Shown in pieces: positions 7,083 through 14,041 of a DNA stretch of 20,191 nt. Below the pieces are notes generated by a model that was given only the letters and a program-made list of their open reading frames with translations, had not been told where the DNA came from and did not search any database. Source of the stretch: DASVLX01 sp036384655 (lineage in GTDB: Bacteria > Actinomycetota > Actinomycetes > Mycobacteriales > Pseudonocardiaceae). The DNA is taken from positions 1 to 20,191 of the forward strand of contig DASVLX010000044.1 of the NCBI GenBank assembly GCA_036384655.1, in the 5' to 3' direction. Position numbers and translations under genes: made by a program. Numbering within the stretch: position 1 is the first letter of the stretch; every line of letters begins with the position of its first letter.

Positions 7083-8168
7083 GTGAGGAAACGGTGGAAG
7101 GTCGTCGCGCTGGGCGTGGCCGCGTTGCTGGTATACCCCGCGGTGACCTACACGCAGGCCCTGACGTATCCCGGCGACGCGCCGGTGAGCGTACGGACCG
7201 TGGACTGGCTGCGGGATGAAGGAGCCGGGCCGCTGGTGAACGCGGTCGAGAACTGGTGGTACACGCGGCACCAGCCGCCGGCAGGGCCACCTCTGGCCGC
7301 TGCCCTGCCTCCGCCAGCCCCGGCCGGGCAGGCCGCCACACCGGGTGCCGGCCCGGCCAATCTGCCGGCCCTGACCGCAGCATTGCCCGGCGAGGGCGTC
7401 TGGGTGCCGGACGCGCGGGCGGCCAGCGGGGCCGTGGCCGAGTACACCACCTTCATCCGTCCGGATCGCACGCACGCCAGCGTGGTCGCGGGTGTGGCCT
7501 GGCTCGACCAGAATCTGACCCGCACCACGCTGATCACCGGTACCCGCGAGCCACGCGGCGCCGCCGGGCCCGAGGGCGGCCAGGTCCCGCTCTCATCGCG
7601 GTCGGCGTTGCTGGTGACGTTCAATTCCGGCTTCAAGATGAAGGACTGTTCCTGCGGTGTCTACGTCGACGGCAGCCAGAACCCGCCGCTGCGCGATGGC
7701 GCCGCATCCGTGGTCGTGCACGGCGATGGCACGGTGTCGATCGCGCGGTGGGGTCGCGATGCCGTGCTGGGACCGGACATCGTGGCCGTCCGCCAGAATC
7801 TCGACCTCGTCGTGGACGGCGGCGTCCCGGTGGCGAGCCCGCAGCGGACCGTAGCCGCGCACTGGGGCAGCGCGGGAAGCCAGTTCCAGTTCACCTGGCG
7901 TTCGGGCCTGGGCACCGACCGGGCCGGCCACCTCATCTATGTCGCCGGTGACCAGATGACGCTGGCCACCCTCGCCGACGCGATGGCCGAAGCCGGCATC
8001 GTGCGCGGCATGGAACTGGACATTCACGCCAAGATGGTCACCTTCAACAGCTACCGGCCCGATCACCCTGGCACCCCGCCGGTCCATCTGCTGCCCGACA
8101 TGCAGGGCCCCGCCACCCGGTACCTGCAACCAGACCAGCGGGACTTCTTCGCCGTCACCCTCCGGTAG
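7083..8168 (+). CDS. phosphodiester glycosidase (NAGPA-domain) family protein, membrane-anchored
   Basis: A 361-residue protein. An N-terminal membrane anchor (WKVVALGVAALLVYPAVTY, about 5-23) is followed by a Pro/Ala-rich linker (about 60-100), then a domain with LLVTFNSGFKMKDCSCGVYV, DGAASVVVHGDGTVSIARW, LDLVVDGG and a late ELDIHAKMVTFNSY. This order of a Phe-Asn-Ser/Gly strand, a displayed Gly-rich turn and a final acidic strand fits the phosphodiester glycosidase domain of human NAGPA and bacterial homologues, which cleave sugar-phosphodiester bonds. In bacteria the usual setting is cell-wall or exopolysaccharide metabolism outside the membrane. The GTG at 7083 was chosen because the membrane anchor follows at once; the frame is open further upstream but that part is not protein-like. 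No Shine-Dalgarno is seen. Confidence 0.72.
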   Translation: MRKRWKVVALGVAALLVYPAVTYTQALTYPGDAPVSVRTVDWLRDEGAGPLVNAVENWWYTRHQPPAGPPLAAALPPPAPAGQAATPGAGPANLPALTAALPGEGVWVPDARAASGAVAEYTTFIRPDRTHASVVAGVAWLDQNLTRTTLITGTREPRGAAGPEGGQVPLSSRSALLVTFNSGFKMKDCSCGVYVDGSQNPPLRDGAASVVVHGDGTVSIARWGRDAVLGPDIVAVRQNLDLVVDGGVPVASPQRTVAAHWGSAGSQFQFTWRSGLGTDRAGHLIYVAGDQMTLATLADAMAEAGIVRGMELDIHAKMVTFNSYRPDHPGTPPVHLLPDMQGPATRYLQPDQRDFFAVTLR

Positions 8169-8236
8169 CCGACACGCACGCCCGAGGCCACACACTCCTG
8201 ATCACAGTTCCGCCGCGGACATGGCGAACTCATCTT

Positions 8237-8251
8237 CTACAGTCACTGTAG
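8237..8251. promoter_or_regulatory. CTACA-N5-TGTAG operator upstream of the PAP2 gene
   Basis: CTACAGTCACTGTAG is a perfect inverted repeat with 6-bp arms around TCA, and it ends 45 bp before the PAP2 GTG. AT-rich sequence just after it (GTATTTAGAT) could hold the -10, so a bound protein would block transcription. The same arms and spacing recur at 16453-16467. The TACA/TGTA half-sites resemble those of BlaI/MecI/CopY repressors, but the 5-bp spacing is longer than the CopY-type TACAnnTGTA. Confidence 0.6.
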
Positions 8252-8296
8252 TATTTAGATGTTGATGTTGAGACTGCTTAGTGGGGTCTGCTCGCC

Positions 8297-8974
8297 GTGG
8301 TTCGCGCACAAGACGTTAACGGGTTGCCCATCGAAGATCGTGGGTCGCGCTGGCGCTGGCCCGCGGTAGTCGCACTGGTGGCGGTGGCACTTTTCCTGGC
8401 CCTGCTGGCGACCGCGACGAATTTCGTTCCGTGGGGCCGTGGCGCGGATCTCGCTTTGCACGCGTGGGTCGTCGCGCACCGGCAGAACACGGTCCTCGCG
8501 ATGGCGGCGGTCCTGACGAACCTGGGCGCCTCCTGGGTGACGATTCCGCTGGTCGCGGTGGTCGCGTTCGCCACTACCACGGCGGACGTCCGCAGGCGGA
8601 TCACCCGAACCGCCGTCGTGGTCGCGGTGATGGTGAGTGGGGCGCTGTGCCGGTGGGGGCTGGCCGAGCTCATCGCGCGACCCCGGCCACCCCGTCACGA
8701 CTGGGCGGTGTCGGCGTACGGGCTGGCGTTCCCATCAGGACACACGACCGAGGCGGCGCTCGCGGCGGGTCTCATGGCGTGGCTGCTCGCCCGGCGCGTC
8801 GGCGCGCACTGGCTGATCTTGGCGGGCGCGGTCGGATATGCCGTCGTGGTCGGAGCGACCCGCGTCTACCTCGGCGTGCACTGGCCGACCGACGTGCTGG
8901 GCGGATGGGCGTTCGCCGCCGCGTGGCTGGCCCTGGTCCGCCTCGCGCTACCCGTGGCCAGACGCCCGACCTGA
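8297..8974 (+). CDS. PAP2-family membrane phosphatase
   Basis: A 225-residue membrane protein with about five to six hydrophobic segments. Of the three phosphatase motifs, C2 is P146-S-G-H149 and C3 is R189-x5-H195-x3-D199, both complete. The C1 Arg-Pro is present (R128-P129), but Gly is at 121 where the Lys of K-x6-RP would be. Such enzymes dephosphorylate lipid pyrophosphates such as undecaprenyl pyrophosphate on the outer membrane face, or phosphatidate-type lipids. The GTG at 8297 is the first in the frame and gives a 20-residue cytoplasmic lead. Next to murT/gatD and with an operator shared with the DedA gene, a role in lipid-carrier recycling is likely. Confidence 0.85.
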   Translation: MVRAQDVNGLPIEDRGSRWRWPAVVALVAVALFLALLATATNFVPWGRGADLALHAWVVAHRQNTVLAMAAVLTNLGASWVTIPLVAVVAFATTTADVRRRITRTAVVVAVMVSGALCRWGLAELIARPRPPRHDWAVSAYGLAFPSGHTTEAALAAGLMAWLLARRVGAHWLILAGAVGYAVVVGATRVYLGVHWPTDVLGGWAFAAAWLALVRLALPVARRPT

Positions 8975-8995
8975 CCTCGGGACGGCGCCAACCGG

Positions 8996-9742
8996 CTAGA
9001 AGCGGTGTCGGGGATGCAGCCGGTGCCGCCGCAGTGCCGTGACGGCCGGCATGTCCAGTGATGGCAGTGCGTGGCCCAGCACGCGGGCCAGCACCAGGTC
9101 GGCCAGTTGGGGGTTGCGGACCAGGGTGGGGCCGTGCAGGTAGGTGCCGATGATCGGGCCCTGGACGGCTCCGTCCGTGCCGTCGCCGTTGCCGGTCCCG
9201 CGTACCACCAGACCCAGCGGGAGGGCGTCCGGTCCCAGCACGGTGTGACCCTGATGGTTCTCGAAGCCGGTGAGCGGCTGGTCCAGACCGCTGATGCGCG
9301 GAGTGACGACGATTTCGCCGACGGCACGGCGCGGCGCGGCGACCGTCACCACATCGAGCAGGCCGAGTCCGGCGCAGGCTCGGCCGCCGGTGACGGTGAA
9401 CCGGTGGCCGAGCAGTTGCAGTCCGGCGCACACGGCGAAGATCATCGCACCGCGCGCCAGAGCGCCGGCCAGCCCGGTCAGGTGCCGCACGGCCAGTTCC
9501 TGGGCGTCATCCTCGCCGCCGCCGAGCACGTACAGCGGCAACGATCGCGGCAGGGGCTCGTCGAGGGTGATGGGAACCAGCCGGGCGGGGATGCCGCGCC
9601 ACTGCAGGCGGCGGACGAGGATTTCGGCGTTGCCGCCGTCACCGTAGGTTCCCAGCAGATCCGGCAGCACCAGCCCGATGTCCACGGTGTCCGCTTCTAC
9701 CGTGTCCGCTTCTAAGGTGTCCACTGTGGATTCACCGGCCAT
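8996..9742 (-). CDS. gatD: GatD, lipid II isoglutaminyl synthase glutaminase subunit
   Basis: A 248-residue class I-like glutamine amidotransferase (CobB/CobQ type). The nucleophile is in FAVC105AGLQLLG and the catalytic His in GTYLH203GPTL; VLPDLLGTYGDGGNAEIL near the start is typical of GatD. GatD releases ammonia from glutamine, and MurT uses it to amidate the D-glutamate of lipid II to isoglutamine. The ATG at 9742 overlaps the murT 3' end by 11 bp, so the pair is translationally coupled. The N-terminus has an unusual short repeat, EADTVEADTVD, from a 15-bp DNA duplication. The gene converges on the PAP2 gene with 21 bp between stops. Confidence 0.93.
   Translation of the reverse strand: MAGESTVDTLEADTVEADTVDIGLVLPDLLGTYGDGGNAEILVRRLQWRGIPARLVPITLDEPLPRSLPLYVLGGGEDDAQELAVRHLTGLAGALARGAMIFAVCAGLQLLGHRFTVTGGRACAGLGLLDVVTVAAPRRAVGEIVVTPRISGLDQPLTGFENHQGHTVLGPDALPLGLVVRGTGNGDGTDGAVQGPIIGTYLHGPTLVRNPQLADLVLARVLGHALPSLDMPAVTALRRHRLHPRHRF
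9687..9722. repeat. 15-bp tandem repeat inside the gatD 5' end
   Basis: GTGTCCGCTTCTACC (9687-9701) is followed directly by GTGTCCGCTTCTAAG (9702-9716) and a partial third GTGTCC (9717-9722). On the coding (minus) strand it gives the EADTV pentads near the GatD start. The unit is a multiple of three, so copy number could change without frameshift. Confidence 0.8.
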
Positions 9743-11072
9743 GGTTGAGTCTCCGGGTGAGGTCACGGAACGCGGTGTAGTTGGCGATGACGTCGATCGG
9801 TCCGGCTGGTAGCTGGGCGATCGCGGCCAGTGGGTCGGGCACGACGGTGTGCGCGACCTGCGCGTAGACCAGCCGCGCCGCCAGATCCAGGTGACACTCA
9901 CCGCTGACGATCACCGACCGACCGACCAGATTGTCGAACGGCACGTCCCACAACCAGGACAGGTCGCGCCCGTCGGCCTCCCGCCCGTTGACCACCAGCA
10001 CGACCGGCAGGTCGTGCGCGGTGATCACGGCGAGCGTCTCCCGCCAGCCCGCGGGGTTCTTGGCGAGCAGCAGCCGGGCCCGCCGGCCCTGGTGGTCGAA
10101 CAGCCGGTAGCGGCCGGCGACCTCGCCGATCGAGCCGATCCCGTGCAGGGCTGGTAGCAGGGGCACACCCAGACTGACCGCAGCGGCGGCGGCCATCGCC
10201 GCATTGCCCAGGTTCGCTTTGCCGGGCACGCCCGCAGCCAGTGGCACACACAGGCCCTCCGGCGTGCGCACGCTCTGGCGTCGCACTATCCAGTCCGGTC
10301 GCGGACGGGCGAACCCGCATCGGCACCACCACTGTCCGGACCGGTCGCGCACGACATCACCGCAGTGTGGGCAGGCCGTGGCGTCGGCACGCCAGGCCGC
10401 GCCGGCCGACACCCACACCGGTCGTCCGGTGGCCGCCGCGACCGAGCTGACCAGGATGTCGTCGCAGTTGGCGACCACGGTGACCGCCGGGCACGCTGCC
10501 AACGCCCGGCGCAGCGCGCGTTCCAACCGACGCACCTCGCCGACCCGGTCGATCTGATCCCGGCTGAGGTTGAGTAGCACGACCACGGCCGGCGCGGTGA
10601 CCGCCAGCACGGCGGCAAGATGAGCCTCGTCGACCTCGAGCGCCGCATAGGGTGCGGACGGCTGGTCGGCGAGGGCGGCGACCAGGCCGTCGGGCATGTT
10701 CGCCCCGCTGCGGTTGCTGGCCACCGGCCCCAGCACGCCGAGCGCCGCCGCGACCATGGCGGTCGTGGTGGTCTTGCCGTTGGTGCCGGTCACCAGCACC
10801 GTGGTCCGCGGTCGCGCCAGCTCGGTCAGGACTCCGGGGTCAAGTGCCAGCGCGACTCGCCCGCCGATCACCCCACCCGCGCGCCCGGCCGCCCGCGACA
10901 ACCGCGCCGCCAGCCGGGCAGCGTGGATGGCCACGCGGGTGCGCACCGACCACCCGGACAGCCGGACGGCGGGCTCCGTCCGCTCGTCGATGCCCGCCGG
11001 AGCACCGTCCGCTGCCGGATCCACCGGTGCCGCCGGCGCATCCGGCGGGCCGGCATGATGGGTGGTTCGCAT
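9732..11072 (-). CDS. murT: MurT, lipid II isoglutaminyl synthase Mur-ligase subunit
   Basis: A 446-residue Mur-ligase-like protein. The ATP P-loop is T95-G-T-N-G-K100-T-T-T-T. A four-Cys zinc ribbon, C234-x2-C237 and C250-x-C252, is inserted in the central domain and is characteristic of MurT against other Mur ligases. The C-terminal DUF1727 part has NGREADGRDLSWLWD (362-376), where MurT carries its catalytic Asp. With GatD it makes the ATP-dependent amidation of lipid II D-glutamate, needed for 3-3 and 4-3 crosslinking. The ATG at 11072 was chosen because the preceding open frame (to 11558) is not protein-like; GGGAAG lies seven bases upstream. The N-terminal 35 residues are Pro/Ala-rich, an extension over the shorter MurT proteins. 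Confidence 0.93.
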   Translation of the reverse strand: MRTTHHAGPPDAPAAPVDPAADGAPAGIDERTEPAVRLSGWSVRTRVAIHAARLAARLSRAAGRAGGVIGGRVALALDPGVLTELARPRTTVLVTGTNGKTTTTAMVAAALGVLGPVASNRSGANMPDGLVAALADQPSAPYAALEVDEAHLAAVLAVTAPAVVVLLNLSRDQIDRVGEVRRLERALRRALAACPAVTVVANCDDILVSSVAAATGRPVWVSAGAAWRADATACPHCGDVVRDRSGQWWCRCGFARPRPDWIVRRQSVRTPEGLCVPLAAGVPGKANLGNAAMAAAAAVSLGVPLLPALHGIGSIGEVAGRYRLFDHQGRRARLLLAKNPAGWRETLAVITAHDLPVVLVVNGREADGRDLSWLWDVPFDNLVGRSVIVSGECHLDLAARLVYAQVAHTVVPDPLAAIAQLPAGPIDVIANYTAFRDLTRRLNHGR

Positions 11073-11344
11073 GCGATCTTCCCGAGAACTACTGAGGGAT
11101 GTGTGGTCGTCTCTCACGCTAGAAGCCACTCGGTGAACTGCTGCTTCACGCACGGTAAGGCCGTCGTTTACGTTCCGCCGCTCCGCCGACCGGTGGCCCC
11201 GAGGGGTGAGTTCGCCGCGCCGGAAGACCGGGCCCACGCCCGATTTGCCTGACGCTAACCATCCGTCCAGCAACATGGCCATATGACCAGCAGATCGTTT
11301 ACCGCCCCACCGCCGCTCCCGGCCGCACGGCGGGCGTGCCGACA

Positions 11345-11449
11345 ATGACCACTCTGGTACTCGCACCGGTCGTGGTGCTACTCCTCGTGGCGGCGGCCGT
11401 GGCGGCATGGCAGGCGTGGCGGGACAGCCGTGGCGGTGCCCGCCGGTAA
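11345..11449 (+). CDS. possible 34-residue single-pass membrane peptide
   Basis: ATG at 11345, TAA at 11447-11449. It encodes MTTLVLAPVVVLLLVAAAVA, then AWQAWRDSRGGARR: one clean hydrophobic helix (about residues 4-21) followed by a basic tail with interfacial Trp residues, the layout of small bacterial membrane proteins. No strong Shine-Dalgarno is seen, and GC-rich DNA often yields Val/Leu/Ala runs by chance. It is divergent from murT and converges on the glycosyltransferase gene, 36 bp from that stop. No family recognised. Confidence 0.35.
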   Translation: MTTLVLAPVVVLLLVAAAVAAWQAWRDSRGGARR

Positions 11450-11484
11450 CAACGGCTCGTCCGTCCGGCCCGCTGTTGATGACC

Positions 11485-12825
11485 TCACTCGCCGCGGTGC
11501 CGGATGACCGGGAGCTTCCGGGGCGCCACCACCAGGACACCGATGACCAGCAGCACACTCCACAGTCGAAACTCGCCCAACAGGTGCGCGTCGTGGCTGA
11601 TCATCGGGGCGCCGGTGATCGCGACGAGGCACACCAGGCTCAGCAGCGGGAGCCGGCGCCTCGGGTAGGCGATGAGATCCCACCACAGCAGACCCAGCGC
11701 CAGCCCGGCCGTGTAGTAGGTGTACGTGCTGGGGTCCAGAGCGATCCGCGTGCCGATTCCCAGCGCCAGAACGGCCTGCCACCGACCACGGAACACCGCG
11801 ATCGCGCCGAGCAGACAGCCCGAGCCGACCTGTGCCAGCCGATCCCAGGACGGCGTGGTCGGAGTGTCAACACCCAGCGCGCGCAGTGCCGACGCCGGCA
11901 CGTTGGGGATCGCGAAGCTCGAAGCCGCGTGCAGCGTGTGCGGATCACCCAACACGAACGGCAACCATGCGACGCCGATGGCGATCGCGGCCACTGCCAG
12001 GGCACGCCAGCGAGCCCGCCCCGGCAAGGCCAGCAGCATCGCGGCGCACGCCAAGGCCCATGGCTTGGCGTCCGCGGCGAGCCCCAGAAACAGGCCAGCC
12101 AGGGTGGGCGATCGGTAGGCGACCGCGCCGGCGGTCGCGGCCAGCATCACCAGGGTCAGCACGTCGTCGAGGTGACTGAAGTGCACCGCCAGCAGTTCCC
12201 ACGACAGCAGGAACGAGCCGCCGCCGACCAACATGGTCAACGTTGTGGTCCACGAGCGGCCCGCGTCGGTTCGCCGGGTCGCTGCGGCGAGCCGCTCGAT
12301 CAGCAACAGCACGGCCAGCCCGGCCAGGGTCATGAACCAGACGGCGATCATCCAGCCGCCGGTCGTCGTGACTGGCAGCAACACCGCCACGACGAGCAGC
12401 GTCAGCGGGCCGATCTGCAGCTGCGGGTAGTTGGCGTAGAGGTGAAGCCCGCCCGGTTCGATCATCCCCGCTGGGTGTCCGCCGAACAGCAGCGTCACGC
12501 CGTCGTCGAGGAAATGCCAGGAATAGCCGCTGTTGCTGTACAACACGATCTGCAACACTTCGGCCCACACCAACAGCGGTACCCAGTGCCACCACGGACT
12601 GATCCCCGGCTGTGCGGGTCTGGTCGTCCGTCGCGCACGCGCTGGCGCTCGGTGCGCGCGCAGCGACGGCACGGTTGGTTGGGTCGCGTTCGGCGATACT
12701 CGCGTGACCGGCGACGGGAAGTTCGCGGCGGTCACGGCCGGGAAAGGGACGGCTGGGATGGGCACGGTGGGTGCGTCGGCCATGGTCGGGTCACCAGGTC
12801 GACGCTGCCCGCTGCGTCTGTCCAT
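11485..12825 (-). CDS. GT-C type polytopic membrane glycosyltransferase (GT87-like)
   Basis: A 446-residue protein. A Pro/Arg-rich cytoplasmic lead (about 1-78) is followed by roughly ten hydrophobic segments. LYANYPQLQIGPLTLL and the LAGLFLGLAADAKPWAL segment (a variant of the small-residue/Lys-Pro loop common in these enzymes) fit polyprenyl-phosphate-sugar-dependent GT-C transferases such as actinobacterial mannosyltransferases. HFLDDG in the first outer loop could supply the acidic catalytic residue. The start is uncertain: the ATG at 12825 gives the longest protein, and an in-frame ATG at 12783 shortens the lead by 14 residues; neither has a clear ribosome binding site. The likely role is adding sugars to a lipid-linked glycan or glycolipid outside the membrane. 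The family call is moderate. Confidence 0.65.
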   Translation of the reverse strand: MDRRSGQRRPGDPTMADAPTVPIPAVPFPAVTAANFPSPVTRVSPNATQPTVPSLRAHRAPARARRTTRPAQPGISPWWHWVPLLVWAEVLQIVLYSNSGYSWHFLDDGVTLLFGGHPAGMIEPGGLHLYANYPQLQIGPLTLLVVAVLLPVTTTGGWMIAVWFMTLAGLAVLLLIERLAAATRRTDAGRSWTTTLTMLVGGGSFLLSWELLAVHFSHLDDVLTLVMLAATAGAVAYRSPTLAGLFLGLAADAKPWALACAAMLLALPGRARWRALAVAAIAIGVAWLPFVLGDPHTLHAASSFAIPNVPASALRALGVDTPTTPSWDRLAQVGSGCLLGAIAVFRGRWQAVLALGIGTRIALDPSTYTYYTAGLALGLLWWDLIAYPRRRLPLLSLVCLVAITGAPMISHDAHLLGEFRLWSVLLVIGVLVVAPRKLPVIRHRGE

Positions 12826-12966
12826 TGTGGTGTCAGAGACGGAACTGGCCGCGGCAGCGCGAATCGCCGGTCATCACGATCCCTTCCTGAGGTGCCCGAT
12901 CTCCCATGTCGACGTTAGGCGGGACATGGTCAACGGCGGGTTCGAGAAGGGTTAACGGGACGCTAT

Positions 12967-12991
12967 CGCGGCACGGCGTGAACGTGCCGCG
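12967..12991 (-). terminator. hairpin terminator after the response regulator
   Basis: CGCGGCACG (12967-12975) pairs with CGTGCCGCG (12983-12991) as a perfect 9-bp stem with a 7-base loop. It starts three bases past the response regulator stop in the direction of transcription. There is no U-tract, as is common for actinobacterial terminators. Confidence 0.6.
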
Positions 12992-12994
12992 GGA

Positions 12995-13684
12995 TCACAA
13001 CTCCTGCTCGTACCGATAGCCTCGACCGCGAATCGTCGTGATGCGTTGCGGATTCTCGCCGTGTTCGGCCAGTTTGCGGCGCAACGCCGAAATGTGAACA
13101 TCGAGTGTCTTCGTCGAGCCGTACCAGTTTTCGTCCCACACCGAGGCCATCAACGTGTCTCGAGTGACCACCTTGCCGGCCTGCTCGACGAGCAGGTGCA
13201 ACACGTCGAACTCCTTGGGCCGCAACGACAGTTCGACGTCGTGCACCCACGCGCGGCGGGCATACGGATCGACACGCACATCACCAACCGAGATGACCGG
13301 CGTGTCGACATCGACCGACTGGCGACGCAGGTGTGCCCGCAGCCGGGCGAGCAGTTCGGTCAGCCGGAACGGTTTGGTGAGGTAGTCGTCCGCGCCAGCG
13401 TCGAGGGCGACGACCACCTCGAACTCATCGGTGTGGGCGGTGAGCACCACGATGACGGTATGCGGCAGCGCTGACCGTAGTGACCGACACAGCGCCACCC
13501 CGTCGCGGTCGGGCAAACCCAGATCGAGCAGGATCAGCTCGGGCTCGCGCTGATGAACCTGACGCTCCGCGTCCGCCGCGGTGGTCGTCCAGTCCACGGT
13601 GAACCCGTGTCCGGTCAACGCCTCCTGGAGTTCGAAACCGATGTCCGGATCGTCCTCCACGACGAGCAGGTGAGCCGCTCCCAC
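12995..13684 (-). CDS. OmpR-family response regulator
   Basis: A 229-residue protein. The receiver domain (about 4-118) has the acidic pair D11-D12, phosphoacceptor D54 in LLDLGLPDRDG, T82 and K104 in DDYLTKPF. The C-terminal winged helix (about 130-228) includes LRPKEFDVLHLLVEQAGKVV and TLDVHISALRRKL and ends in RGRGYRYE, so it binds DNA. The GTG at 13684 puts VVEDD at the normal place; the longer frame from 13762 adds 26 residues that do not look like protein. There is no Shine-Dalgarno, but TATGAT ends six bases before the GTG, suggesting leaderless translation. Its partner kinase is not adjacent; the sensor at 16702 is the nearest candidate. Confidence 0.92.
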   Translation of the reverse strand: MGAAHLLVVEDDPDIGFELQEALTGHGFTVDWTTTAADAERQVHQREPELILLDLGLPDRDGVALCRSLRSALPHTVIVVLTAHTDEFEVVVALDAGADDYLTKPFRLTELLARLRAHLRRQSVDVDTPVISVGDVRVDPYARRAWVHDVELSLRPKEFDVLHLLVEQAGKVVTRDTLMASVWDENWYGSTKTLDVHISALRRKLAEHGENPQRITTIRGRGYRYEQEL

Positions 13685-14041
13685 AGGCCGATCATAGGCA
13701 GCGGGCGACACCGAGGCCGGGCAAGCCGTTGGTCCGGCGTCGGGCCGGCCTGGCGCGGTCACCGGTCACTCGGCGTCGGCCGGGCCGCCTGGAAAGCCAC
13801 CGGTGCCATCCACGACGACGTGACCGCACGGGCCACGGCACCGCCCGTAGTGTCCCCGATCCAGTGCAACACCAGGTCCTCCTCACGCCGCCGCGGCAGA
13901 GCGGCAGCCGTTCCTCTGACATTAGGAGCCACCTGGCCACCGGACCGTCAGCGCGCGGTAACGCTCGTCTTTACCTTCGCCGGGCGCAGATGGACGTCAG
14001 ACCCCGCCCCAACGGCCACACCCCACTGCTGAAATGGAGCC
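13685..14041. other. 357-bp intergenic region with a candidate leaderless promoter
   Basis: This lies between the LCP stop and the response regulator start, both on the minus strand. TATGAT on the minus strand (13691-13696), six bases before the GTG at 13684, is a good -10; no matching -35 is visible. I found no convincing gene, RNA or strong hairpin in the rest. Confidence 0.4.

Noticed and set aside
8255..8698. Long minus-strand open frames opposite the PAP2 gene
   Set aside because: Arg/Ser/His-rich shadow of a well-supported membrane phosphatase gene; no motifs.
11407..12918. A 503-codon plus-strand open frame opposite the membrane glycosyltransferase
   Set aside because: Gln/Arg-rich low-complexity translation, a typical antisense shadow in GC-rich DNA; the minus strand has clear membrane segments.
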